A stretch of 64,000 bases of DNA from the NCBI GenBank assembly GCA_036745495.1, contig DAIOGA010000002.1, forward strand, positions 39,193 through 103,192, read 5' to 3'. The first letter of the stretch is position 1, and every line of letters starts with the position of its first letter. Positions 28,598-36,866 of this stretch are shown here, piece by piece. Both the position numbers and the translations under genes were made by a program. The DNA comes from Methylopumilus sp036745495. GTDB lineage: Bacteria; Pseudomonadota; Gammaproteobacteria; Burkholderiales; Methylophilaceae. The notes beneath the pieces are model-generated. The model had not been told where the DNA came from, searched no databases, and worked only from the letters and a program-made list of their open reading frames with translations.

Positions 28598-28912
28598 ATG
28601 TTGGAATACAGCCTTCTTGCATTAATCATCGCTATTGCTTGGTTTTGGATTGATACAATCTCAAAACGCGAACTAGCTATTCAACTTGGCAAAAATCTAT
28701 CGCAACAATTTGATCTTCAATTCTTAGATGAAACCGTTGCCTGCGAAAAAATTACATTGAAACGAAATGAAAAAGGACAAGTTGCCATATTAAGGTGTTA
28801 TGAATTTATGGTGAGTAGTTCTACGAATGATCGCATTAAATGTAATCTCTTTCTTTTAGGCACTGATCTGCATAATTGGCATATTCCACCTTATATCAAC
28901 ACCCCCTCTTAA
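28598..28912 (+). CDS. DUF3301 membrane-anchored small protein
   Basis: 104 residues: an N-terminal membrane helix (LLALIIAIAWFWIDTI) followed by a basic, soluble domain with LSQQFDLQFLDETVAC, FEFMVSS-like strand and a closing W-H-I-P-P. This matches the DUF3301 family, small proteins of unknown function common in beta- and gammaproteobacteria. The next gene, gluQ, starts on the base after its stop codon, so the two are surely cotranscribed. No role can be assigned. Confidence 0.8.
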   Translation: MLEYSLLALIIAIAWFWIDTISKRELAIQLGKNLSQQFDLQFLDETVACEKITLKRNEKGQVAILRCYEFMVSSSTNDRIKCNLFLLGTDLHNWHIPPYINTPS

Positions 28913-29791
28913 ATGTATATAGGTCGATTTGCACCCTCCCCTACAGGTCCAATGCATTTTGGATCGCTTGTTACCGCAGTGGCTAGCTATCTTGATGCAA
29001 AACATCACGATGGCCTCTGGAAAGTTAGGATGGAAGATCTCGATCAGCCAAGAGTTGTTAAACAGAGTGATAAAGCTATTTTAGATACACTTCATCAACA
29101 TGGTTTTCAATGGGATGACGAAATCATTTACCAAAGTCATCGCATAGATATTTACGAACACTATGCGTCTAATTTAAATCAAAAAGAAAATACGTATTTT
29201 TGCGAATGTAGCCGAAAAGAAATTGCTGATTCAGCGATGACAGGTGTTGATGGGATGATTTATCCTGGGACTTGCAGAGATAAGAAATTAAACGCGCAAT
29301 ATCATGCTTTGAGAATAAAAGCAGAAGATATTTGCATGGTATTTCAAGATAAGATTCAAGGTGTTATTCAACAAAATATATTAAAAGATTTTGGTGATTT
29401 TATTTTAAAAAGATCTGATGGTATTTATGCTTACCAACTTGCAGTTGTGATTGATGATGCATTGCAAAATATCAACACCATTGTAAGAGGTGCAGATCTT
29501 ATTGACTCTACATCAAGGCAAATATTCTTACAGAAAAAATTATCTCTTCCTTCAGTTAATTATGGTCACATACCTATTGCAACATTCAATCAAAAAAAAT
29601 TAAGCAAAGAAAATCAATCTACCCCTGTGGACCATTCAAACATAAAAGATAATTTGATCGCGTGCCTTAAATTTCTCGGTCAAGACTATGAAGTAATTGA
29701 AAAAGAAAATACACTTACAAACTTTTGGGCTACCGCTATCCAATTATGGGATATCTCGCTTGTGCCTAAAAGAAAAATGATTGAAATTTAA
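28913..29791 (+). CDS. gluQ: Glutamyl-Q tRNA(Asp) synthetase
   Basis: 292 residues, a truncated GluRS-like class I synthetase without an anticodon-binding domain. N-terminal RFAPSPTGPMHFGSL carries the HIGH-like motif, and the zinc site is visible as CEC and, further on, Y...C (PGTCRDK). The KMSKS-like loop is KKLSKEN. It attaches glutamate to queuosine at position 34 of tRNA-Asp. It starts directly after the DUF3301 stop and is followed after 5 bp by hslO. Confidence 0.94.
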   Translation: MYIGRFAPSPTGPMHFGSLVTAVASYLDAKHHDGLWKVRMEDLDQPRVVKQSDKAILDTLHQHGFQWDDEIIYQSHRIDIYEHYASNLNQKENTYFCECSRKEIADSAMTGVDGMIYPGTCRDKKLNAQYHALRIKAEDICMVFQDKIQGVIQQNILKDFGDFILKRSDGIYAYQLAVVIDDALQNINTIVRGADLIDSTSRQIFLQKKLSLPSVNYGHIPIATFNQKKLSKENQSTPVDHSNIKDNLIACLKFLGQDYEVIEKENTLTNFWATAIQLWDISLVPKRKMIEI

Positions 29792-29796
29792 ATTTT

Positions 29797-30684
29797 ATGC
29801 ACAACTCTGAAGATACACTTCATCGATTTATTTTTGAAAATACCGATATTCGCGGTAACTATGTAAAGCTTAATCATACAATCGAAGAAGCCACACAGCA
29901 TCAAGCATTACCTCAAAACCTCCATATGGCATTGGGTGAATTGATGGTGGCAAGCGCCCTCCTTGCTTCAACACTTAAACTTGACGGCTCACTGACATTA
30001 CAAATTCAAACAAATGGGCCCCTTAAACTATTAATTGCTGAATGCAATGAAAATCTAGGTATGCGAGGTACAGTCAAATGGAGTGGTCCTGTCGAATCTA
30101 TAGCACCGATTGATCTCATTAAAGAAGGTCACTTCATCATTACTTTAATTCAAAAAAATGCGAAAACACCTTATCAAGGCATTGTGCCTATGGAGGGAAA
30201 TTCAATTAGCGAGCTTCTTGAAAACTACATGCTAAGGTCAGAACAAATCCAAACAAAATTATGGATTAATTCTCAAGATAATATTTTTCATGGGCTTCTT
30301 ATTCAAAAGCTTCCATTTAATTCCTCAGCAGAAATACTCGACCCTGATGCTATGAAAAATGCTTGGGAAAATATTGTGGCATCTACTAATGAATCGTTTA
30401 AATTTATTCACCCCGAGTTAAAAGCTTCCGAAATTCTTCAGACTATATTTTCTTCAGAAACCATTCGCTTATACGATCCAAGCTTTCCTGAATTCGCATG
30501 TAGCTGTTCTAAAAAAAGCGTAGAAAATATGCTTCGCCTGATTGGCAAAAATGAATGTGAATCTATTATCGAAGAACAATCATTAATCACGATTCATTGT
30601 GATTTCTGCAATGAATGTTATAAATACGCTGAAGATGAAGTAGATTTTGTGTTTAATGAATCAGGGGATTCAATTAAACATTAA
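29797..30684 (+). CDS. hslO: Redox-regulated chaperone Hsp33
   Basis: 295 residues. The C-terminal zinc-binding redox switch is complete: CSC near 234 and CDFC near 267. The N-terminal substrate-binding domain has the MALGELMVASALLASTLK helix. Oxidation releases zinc and activates holdase activity during oxidative or bleach stress. It is the last gene of DUF3301-gluQ-hslO and converges on an RNA methyltransferase gene with an 11-bp overlap of the coding ends. Confidence 0.95.
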   Translation: MHNSEDTLHRFIFENTDIRGNYVKLNHTIEEATQHQALPQNLHMALGELMVASALLASTLKLDGSLTLQIQTNGPLKLLIAECNENLGMRGTVKWSGPVESIAPIDLIKEGHFIITLIQKNAKTPYQGIVPMEGNSISELLENYMLRSEQIQTKLWINSQDNIFHGLLIQKLPFNSSAEILDPDAMKNAWENIVASTNESFKFIHPELKASEILQTIFSSETIRLYDPSFPEFACSCSKKSVENMLRLIGKNECESIIEEQSLITIHCDFCNECYKYAEDEVDFVFNESGDSIKH

Positions 30685-31450
30685 AATGTTCTTGTCTATA
30701 TTTTTCATATAAACATACAGAGACGGCGGCAGAAACATTTAATGACTCTATACCTTTTTCCATAGGTATATGAATTACATGTGAAGTTAATCCTATTGTT
30801 TCTGATTGAAGACCACTACCTTCGTTGCCAAAAATAAATGCGACAGGCCCTTTCAAATCTTCTTTGAAAATCGACTTTCCATTCAATGTTGTTGCAAAAA
30901 TTTTTCCAGTAAATGCTTTTGTAATATCTGAAAAGATTGCTTTCTCAATACATGGAAGATGAAAATGAGCGCCCTGCCCACCCCTTAGCACTTTGGGTGA
31001 CCAAAGATCGGCGCAATGATCAGACAAATAAACAAGGTCAACGCCTGATGCACTCGCAGATCTTAATATACTGCCTAAATTACCTGGATCTTGGATATCT
31101 TCCAACAACAAAATACAATTTTGTTTTTTTGGTATTTCCAAATGTGGGATGTTTATAGAAGCCAAAATACCTGTAGGAGATATAACAGGTGCTATTTCAG
31201 AAAAAAGAGCTGCTGGAAATTCTAATACTTGCGTATCTTCATTAAGATAAGGCGCAATCTTATCAATGTTGCCGCTCTCGATTAAAGCTATTGAATCAGG
31301 CGAACCGAAGCGCTCAGCATAAGACTCAATAAGATGTATACCATCTAAAATGGTTTGCTGCACTTCGTGACGATAACGAGGCGATTCATTAAGTTTTTTT
31401 AAATGTTTAAAATGTTGATTTCCGCGAGATGAAATAATTTGACGTTTCAT
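30674..31450 (-). CDS. TrmH/SpoU-family RNA 2'-O-methyltransferase
   Basis: 258 residues from the ATG at 31450; a TTG at 31459 would extend it by three residues, but the ATG sits 1 bp after the upstream stop. The SPOUT knot motifs are present: LLLEDIQDPGNLGSILRSA (motif 1), FGNEGSGL (motif 2) and SLNVSAAVSVCLYE (motif 3). The N-terminal region is the substrate-binding SpoU domain. It is likely to methylate a ribose in rRNA or tRNA (RlmB-like group), but the site cannot be told. It follows the TraB/GumN gene directly. Confidence 0.88.
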   Translation of the reverse strand: MKRQIISSRGNQHFKHLKKLNESPRYRHEVQQTILDGIHLIESYAERFGSPDSIALIESGNIDKIAPYLNEDTQVLEFPAALFSEIAPVISPTGILASINIPHLEIPKKQNCILLLEDIQDPGNLGSILRSASASGVDLVYLSDHCADLWSPKVLRGGQGAHFHLPCIEKAIFSDITKAFTGKIFATTLNGKSIFKEDLKGPVAFIFGNEGSGLQSETIGLTSHVIHIPMEKGIESLNVSAAVSVCLYEKYRQEHFNV

Positions 31451-31451
31451 A

Positions 31452-32306
31452 TCATTCAAACGCTTTCATAGGAGAGATTTTAAATCCCGATTGTTTTAAT
31501 TGATTTAATAAGCCATCTTGACCTGCAAGATGAGATGCTCCTACTGCAATAAATAATTGCTTATCTTTTGAAAGTTCTTTAATTCTTGCAACCATTTTTT
31601 TATTTCTCTCATCCATAAGCTGAACTTTAATTTTAGCCCACAATGCTTCTGGCAATAATTTACCCGTTAATCGCTCATCGGTATGACGTATCTGATCTAC
31701 ATCAGTTGAAAGATAATCTTTCATAAGTAAATTGTAATCAGATAATCTTTCTTTCTCTGTTTTTTTTAGAACTGCTCTAAGCATAATTAATTGCTCATCT
31801 AAGGACAAAGAATCCATTATCGCAAAATGCTCTTGTGATGATTCAATTCCTAAAACTTCTTTATCTAAATCTTCTGCCATGGCCATCAGAAGATAATCTT
31901 GATTGAATTCAGTATGAGGCTTTGGTGAATCAAAAATAATAGCCAACAACCAAGGTTTCATTCTGATTGCATTCTCAAAATACATCACATGAAACTCTGA
32001 AAGTTTTTTGACTTGATTTAATTCATTTTCTGTCAAATCAGACATTAGAGAATGATCTTTCATAAGTAAATTTTGTGAGCGATTATCAGGTGTAATTTCT
32101 ACAACAAGAAGATCTGAGGCGCTGACCGATTTTTTTACAATAGGTAGGAACTTAATAATTCTATTGTCATCAGTATGAATCGTACCGAATAAATAATGTG
32201 TTGATCCGTTCGGTGCTTTTAATTTCCAAAACAACCCCCGCTCATTGGCATAAGCCATTGGGAAGATATTTAAGAGTAATATAACTAATATTGAAAAACG
32301 TTTCAT
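31452..32306 (-). CDS. TraB/GumN-family periplasmic protein
   Basis: 284 residues with a Sec signal peptide (MKRFSILVILLLNIFPMAYA). The first conserved block, WKLKAPNGSTHYLFGTIH, and the late block, FIAVGASHLAGQDGLL, carry the paired GxxH histidines typical of TraB/PrgY/GumN proteins (Tiki-like erythromycin-esterase fold). Members are thought to be metal-dependent proteases or peptide-inactivating proteins. The natural substrate is unknown. It is divergent from aat across 38 bp. Confidence 0.88.
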   Translation of the reverse strand: MKRFSILVILLLNIFPMAYANERGLFWKLKAPNGSTHYLFGTIHTDDNRIIKFLPIVKKSVSASDLLVVEITPDNRSQNLLMKDHSLMSDLTENELNQVKKLSEFHVMYFENAIRMKPWLLAIIFDSPKPHTEFNQDYLLMAMAEDLDKEVLGIESSQEHFAIMDSLSLDEQLIMLRAVLKKTEKERLSDYNLLMKDYLSTDVDQIRHTDERLTGKLLPEALWAKIKVQLMDERNKKMVARIKELSKDKQLFIAVGASHLAGQDGLLNQLKQSGFKISPMKAFE

Positions 32307-32344
32307 ATCTTAAAAATTAAATAAAGCATTCCTCACAAAAACAT

Positions 32345-33186
32345 ATGGGTCAATGGATAAAAACTGATTTTGGTTCCATCGCTTTTCTTGATAATCATGA
32401 CCCCTTTCCTAATACTGATCAAGCGCTTATTGAACCTAATGGTCTTATCGCAATATCTAAAACACTCGAAGCTGAAAAAATCATTGAGGCATATAAACAA
32501 GGAATCTTTCCCTGGTTTAATCAATATGAACCCATTTTATGGTGGTCACCGAATCCAAGATTAGTATTATTTCCTGATGATCTTAAGATTTCTTCATCGC
32601 TCTCCAAGAAAATTAAAAAAAATAATTATCAATTTGAAATCGATAAGGATTTTTCATCTGTCATTAAGCACTGCAGTGAAGTTAAAAGAAAAGATCAAGA
32701 TGGCACTTGGATTGATCATCGCATTATCAATGCTTATTCAGAATTACATCAAATGAAAATAGCTCATTCTTTTGAAATTTATTTCAATGAAAAATTAGTT
32801 GGCGGGCTTTATGGGATTATTTTAGATGGTGTTTTCTTTGGTGAATCAATGTTTCATTATGAAACAGATGCTTCAAAAATTGCATTTGTGTTTGCTGTNN
32901 NNNNNNNNNNNNNNNNNNNNNNNNNNNNNNNNNNNNNNNNNNNNNNNNNNNNNNNNNNNNNNNNNNNNNNNNNNNNNNNNNNNNNNNNNNNNNNNNNNAA
33001 TCAATGTTTCATTATGAAACAGATGCTTCAAAAATTGCATTTGTGTTTGCTGTCCAGTATTTAAAAAACATAGGAGTTAAAATGATAGACTGTCAGATGA
33101 AAACAGATCATCTTTTAAGTTTTGGTGCTAAAGAAATCGTGCGAAATCAATTTATTCAATTACTCAGAACTTACATTAAAACATGA
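32345..33186 (+). CDS. aat: Leucyl/phenylalanyl-tRNA-protein transferase, interrupted by an artificial gap
   Basis: Residues before the gap include the family signature YKQGIFPWF, WWSPNPRLVL and GLYGIILDGVFFGESMF. The reading frame then hits 100 N (32899-32998). After the gap, 33004 onward re-reads the same FHYETDASKIAFVFA, then continues to the stop at 33186. Merging the duplicated 55 bp removes 155 nt and gives one frame of 687 nt (228 residues), the normal Aat length, so the gene is intact in the organism. As written the frame is shifted. Aat adds Leu/Phe to N-terminal Arg/Lys of proteins for ClpS-ClpAP degradation. It overlaps bpt by 4 bp. Confidence 0.95.
32844..32898 (+). repeat. Left copy of 55-bp duplicated contig end
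   Basis: These 55 bases are identical to 32999-33053. The copies directly abut the N run on either side. They are contig ends rather than a biological repeat. Confidence 0.97.
32899..32998. other. Assembly gap of 100 N, false
   Basis: Exactly 100 N, the default scaffold gap size. Both flanks share the same 55 bases, so the contigs overlap and no sequence is missing. Confidence 0.97.
32999..33053 (+). repeat. Right copy of 55-bp duplicated contig end
   Basis: Identical to 32844-32898. Removing 32899-33053 restores the aat reading frame. Confidence 0.97.
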
Positions 33187-33944
33187 GCCTACCTGATGAA
33201 CTTTCCAGTCATAAGATTCAATTCTATGTCACGACAAGTTACGCGTGTGGCTATATAGAAGGTCTTGCTTCTCAGTCGTTAGTTGCTACCCCTCATCACC
33301 TTATCAGTCAACATCATTATAACGATCTAATTAAAAAAGGCTTTCGAAGAAGCGGTAAATTTACATACAAGCCCTATTGTGAGCTTTGTAATGCATGCAT
33401 TCCTATTCGTATCAATGTTAAAAATTTTGTATCTTCAAAAAGCTTTAAAAGAATCACAAAGAAACATCAGCATTTACAAACTTCGGTGCTTCCGCTTTCC
33501 TTTCATGAAAATCATTTTAAGCTTTACTTGGAATATCAAAAAATGAGACATGAAAAAACAAAAACAACAGATGATGATGTTAACCAGTACAGTGAATTTT
33601 TATTACAAAGTAATATTGATAGTCGATTAATTCAATTTCAAGATCAAGACGATTTAAAAATAGTAAGTTTTGTTGATGTGATTAATGATGGCATTTCTGC
33701 AGTCTATACATTTTATGATACGCACGATAAGTCGCTCAGTTATGGCACTTATTCCATACTATGGCTTATCAATTGGTGCATAGAAAAGAAATTAGATTAT
33801 GTGTATTTAGGCTATTGGATTAAAGAGAGTAAAAAGATGAATTACAAAACTCACTTTAAGCCTTTTGAATTATTCATCAATAACGAATGGCGATCATTTA
33901 ATAGTGAACATGATACAATTCAATTGTTAAACAATATCAAATAA
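33183..33944 (+). CDS. bpt: Aspartate/glutamate leucyltransferase (Bpt; ATE-like)
   Basis: 253 residues. CGYIEGLASQSLVATPHHL and the cysteine cluster YKPYCELCNACIPIRI match bacterial Bpt, a homologue of eukaryotic arginyl-tRNA-protein transferase. The C-terminal half has the GNAT-like YTFYDTHDKSLSYGTYSILWL and YLGYWI. It conjugates leucine to N-terminal Asp/Glu. With aat just upstream (ATGA overlap) it completes the leucine N-degron input into ClpS/ClpAP. Confidence 0.93.
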   Translation: MSLPDELSSHKIQFYVTTSYACGYIEGLASQSLVATPHHLISQHHYNDLIKKGFRRSGKFTYKPYCELCNACIPIRINVKNFVSSKSFKRITKKHQHLQTSVLPLSFHENHFKLYLEYQKMRHEKTKTTDDDVNQYSEFLLQSNIDSRLIQFQDQDDLKIVSFVDVINDGISAVYTFYDTHDKSLSYGTYSILWLINWCIEKKLDYVYLGYWIKESKKMNYKTHFKPFELFINNEWRSFNSEHDTIQLLNNIK

Positions 33945-33958
33945 ATCAACTATATACA

Positions 33959-34813
33959 GTGAATAAAATTCTTATTTTTGGTGTCGGTCTTATTGGTGGA
34001 TCTATTGCACTTTCTGCTAAAAAATCAGGTCTTGCGTCTGATATTGTGGGCGTCGGTAGAAATCAAGATAACCTTAACGACGCTATTAAATTAAAGCTTA
34101 TTGATCGAACAAGCCAGGACCTAAAGAAAGATATTGCTGAAGCACATATTATTATTATCGCAACGCCTGTTGCGCAATTTCCCTCCATACTCAAAACTAT
34201 CCAACCGCATTTATCTTCACACACGATTATTACTGATGTGGGTAGTACAAAAACAGATGTCATTGAATCAGCAAAACAAATTTTAGGGCCGCATTATTCG
34301 CAATTTATCGGTGGGCATCCTATTGCTGGATCTGAAAAACACGGTGCAATAGCAGCGCATATTGATTTATTTAAAAATAAAAATGTCATACTAACGCCAG
34401 ATCAAGAGACTTCGCTTGAAGCAAAAGAAAAAATCGAAACGCTATGGAAAAATGCAGGCGCAATAGTTTCAAATATGTCTCATAGTGATCATGACAAAAT
34501 ATTTTCGACAATTAGCCATCTTCCTCACCTATTAGCATTTTCTCTTGTGGATATGATTACTCAGAGAACAAATGCTAATGAACTTTTAAAATTTGCTGCG
34601 AGTGGCTTTAAAGATTTCACAAGAATTGCAGCAAGCTCTCCTGAGATGTGGAAAGATATTACGCTCGCAAATAAGAAATTTATTCTTGAAGATATTAAGC
34701 ATTTTGAAAATCAAATTAAATTGCTTAAAGAAGCTATTGAACACGAAGACGCTAAAAAGATTTTAGCCTTATTTGAAAATGCAAGTAAAACTCGAAACGA
34801 ATGGTCTCAGTAA
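33959..34813 (+). CDS. tyrA: Prephenate dehydrogenase (TyrA family)
   Basis: 284 residues starting at a GTG. The Rossmann motif FGVGLIGGSIALSAKK is at the very N-terminus, which supports that start. Further motifs: DVGSTKTDVI, GGHPIAGSEKHG and the all-alpha dimer domain with FSTISHLPHLLAF. It oxidises prephenate (or arogenate) for tyrosine synthesis and lacks fused chorismate mutase and ACT domains. It starts 14 bp after bpt and leads into aroA-cmk-rpsA-ihfB, a classic betaproteobacterial order. Confidence 0.93.
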   Translation: MNKILIFGVGLIGGSIALSAKKSGLASDIVGVGRNQDNLNDAIKLKLIDRTSQDLKKDIAEAHIIIIATPVAQFPSILKTIQPHLSSHTIITDVGSTKTDVIESAKQILGPHYSQFIGGHPIAGSEKHGAIAAHIDLFKNKNVILTPDQETSLEAKEKIETLWKNAGAIVSNMSHSDHDKIFSTISHLPHLLAFSLVDMITQRTNANELLKFAASGFKDFTRIAASSPEMWKDITLANKKFILEDIKHFENQIKLLKEAIEHEDAKKILALFENASKTRNEWSQ

Positions 34814-34822
34814 TCTAAGCGC

Positions 34823-36109
34823 ATGACAAACCAAAAGAAATTAAAAGCCATTCAATCTGTTTCTGGCCAAGTCACTCTCCCTGGATCTAAAAGTATTACT
34901 AATCGCATTCTTCTTTTATCTGCTATTGCAGATGGAGAAACAATTATTAAACACCCGCTTCAATCAGACGATACGCATCATATGATTGAAGCGCTCAAAA
35001 TACTTCAAGTTGATCTTACACAAAACAAGAATGGTGACATTCACATTAAAGGCTCTCAAGGTCAGTTCAAAAATAAATCAGCTGAAATTTTTCTAGGTAA
35101 TGCAGGCACTGCTTTTAGGCCACTCACCGCAGCGTTATCTTTTAGTCAAGGTAATTACATGCTAAGTGGCGTGCCTCGAATGCATGAGCGTCCTATTAAA
35201 GATCTCGTCGATGCTCTTTTACAATTAAATGCAAATATCACTTATCTCAATCAAGAAGGTTATCCCCCGCTAAAAATATCTCCTTCTGAAATTATTATTA
35301 ACAGCTCAGTAAAAATTAGAGGTGATATTTCAAGTCAATTCTTAACAGCGCTATTAATGGCGATTCCACTCACAAAAAAAGAAGTGTCTATCGAAATCGT
35401 CGGAGATTTAATTTCAAAACCTTATATTGATATCACGCTTAATCTTATGAGTCGATTTGGTGTGCATGTAAAAAAAATAGACTGGCAACACTTTCTGATT
35501 CCAGGCTCAAGTGCTTATGTGAGCCCAGGTGAAATATTTGTTGAGGGTGACGCCTCATCAGCTTCATACTTTTTAGCCGCTGGTGCACTTGCTGGTGATA
35601 TTGAAGTTAAAGGCATTGGGAAAAATAGCATTCAAGGTGATGTAAAATTTACTGAAGCCCTAGCTCTTATGGGCGCTAAAATTCAAACTCTTGAAGCATC
35701 GATTAAGGTTTCAAAAGTTAAAACACTTCAAGCAATCAATCTTGATTGCAACCATATTCCAGATGCTGCAATGACACTCGCAGTTTTAGCTTTATTTGCA
35801 AATGGTACGACTAAACTTCACAACATTGGAAGTTGGCGCGTTAAAGAAACTGATCGTATTAAAGCTATGGCAACTGAACTTAAAAAGTTAGGTGCAGCGG
35901 TTGTTGAAGGTGAAGATTTTATTGAAATAACCCCTCCGCTTCATATCAAAGAAAACGTAGAAATTGATACTTATGATGACCATCGAATAGCTATGTGTTT
36001 CTCATTGGTCAGCCTTAAAAATATCGCGATCACAATTAATGATCCAGCATGTGTAAATAAAACATTCCCCACTTACTTTGAAGTATTAGAAAGTATTGTA
36101 AAGACATAG
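34823..36109 (+). CDS. aroA: 3-phosphoshikimate 1-carboxyvinyltransferase (EPSP synthase)
   Basis: 428 residues. LPGSKSITNRILLLSAIADG binds shikimate 3-phosphate, and LGNAGTAFRPLTAAL is the glycine-rich loop that defines class I enzymes; DYDDHRIAM-type motif near the C-terminus reads YDDHRIAMCF. The loop keeps Gly, Thr and Arg in the positions of glyphosate-sensitive class I enzymes. Step six of the shikimate pathway. It is 9 bp after tyrA and ends on the base before cmk. Confidence 0.96.
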   Translation: MTNQKKLKAIQSVSGQVTLPGSKSITNRILLLSAIADGETIIKHPLQSDDTHHMIEALKILQVDLTQNKNGDIHIKGSQGQFKNKSAEIFLGNAGTAFRPLTAALSFSQGNYMLSGVPRMHERPIKDLVDALLQLNANITYLNQEGYPPLKISPSEIIINSSVKIRGDISSQFLTALLMAIPLTKKEVSIEIVGDLISKPYIDITLNLMSRFGVHVKKIDWQHFLIPGSSAYVSPGEIFVEGDASSASYFLAAGALAGDIEVKGIGKNSIQGDVKFTEALALMGAKIQTLEASIKVSKVKTLQAINLDCNHIPDAAMTLAVLALFANGTTKLHNIGSWRVKETDRIKAMATELKKLGAAVVEGEDFIEITPPLHIKENVEIDTYDDHRIAMCFSLVSLKNIAITINDPACVNKTFPTYFEVLESIVKT

Positions 36110-36781
36110 ATGACATCTCACGTTCCTATTATTGCGATTGATGGCCCTTCCGCTTCTGGAAAAGGTACTGTCGCTAAACTTGTTGCAGAAAAACTAGGCT
36201 TTCATTATCTAGACTCAGGATCAATCTATCGAACGATCGCTTATGCGGGTCGCATGCAAAATATACCCCTCGATAACGAAGCTTTACTTCTCAAAGTCCT
36301 CGAAAATGCTGATTTAAGCTTCAAAAATGATCAAATTTTACTCAATGGTAAAGACGTCTCGGAAGCAATACGTTCTGAAGAATCAGGTCGCGGAGCCTCT
36401 GAAGTTGCGGTTCATAAGGCTTTAAGAGAGGCGATTCTTGGATTTCAGAGGAGCTTTGAAAAAAGCCCTGGATTGGTGGCTGAAGGAAGGGATATGACTT
36501 CAGTTGTTTTCCCTCATGCTGACATTAAAATATACTTAACTGCAAGCGCTCAAATTAGAGCTGAAAGAAGATATAAACAGTTGATCTCAAAAGGAAACCC
36601 TGCTAATATGGCCTCGGTTTTAAGTGAAATTATTTTAAGAGATGAGCGGGATTTACAAAGAGAAATCTCACCCCTCTTAAAAACAAAAGACGCTATAGAA
36701 ATAGATACAGACACATTAAGCATATCTGATGCCGTTGATAACATCACCCATCTCTTCAGTTTAAAGTCTCAAACGTCTTAA
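36110..36781 (+). CDS. cmk: Cytidylate kinase
   Basis: 223 residues. P-loop IDGPSASGKGTVAKLVA, then LDSGSIYRTIAYAG and AEGRDMTSVVFP are Cmk signatures. It phosphorylates CMP/dCMP. Its ATG follows the aroA stop with no gap. rpsA lies 85 bp downstream, as in most proteobacteria. Confidence 0.97.
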   Translation: MTSHVPIIAIDGPSASGKGTVAKLVAEKLGFHYLDSGSIYRTIAYAGRMQNIPLDNEALLLKVLENADLSFKNDQILLNGKDVSEAIRSEESGRGASEVAVHKALREAILGFQRSFEKSPGLVAEGRDMTSVVFPHADIKIYLTASAQIRAERRYKQLISKGNPANMASVLSEIILRDERDLQREISPLLKTKDAIEIDTDTLSISDAVDNITHLFSLKSQTS

Positions 36782-36795
36782 AAAAAATTAGGTGT

Positions 36796-36860
36796 AATAG
36801 ATTTCAAAGATCTATTGCTAACTTTAACATCCCTATCGCTAGGTAGGACTTTATAGGTAA
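36796..36860 (+). promoter_or_regulatory. Candidate rpsA leader with two hairpins
   Basis: In the 85-bp gap before rpsA, AATAGAT (36796-36802) pairs perfectly with ATCTATT (36810-36816) around a 7-nt loop. A second stem, CCTATC with GGTAGG around GCTA, follows just before the weak ribosome site (AGGT, then ATG at 36867). Leaders of rpsA in other proteobacteria fold into hairpins that S1 binds to repress itself; whether this does so is inference. Confidence 0.4.
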
Positions 36861-36866
36861 CATTTA

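Noticed and set aside
32844..33053. A tandem repeat or transposon footprint in aat
   Set aside because: The two copies directly abut a 100-N filler and have no inverted ends; contig overlap explains them fully.
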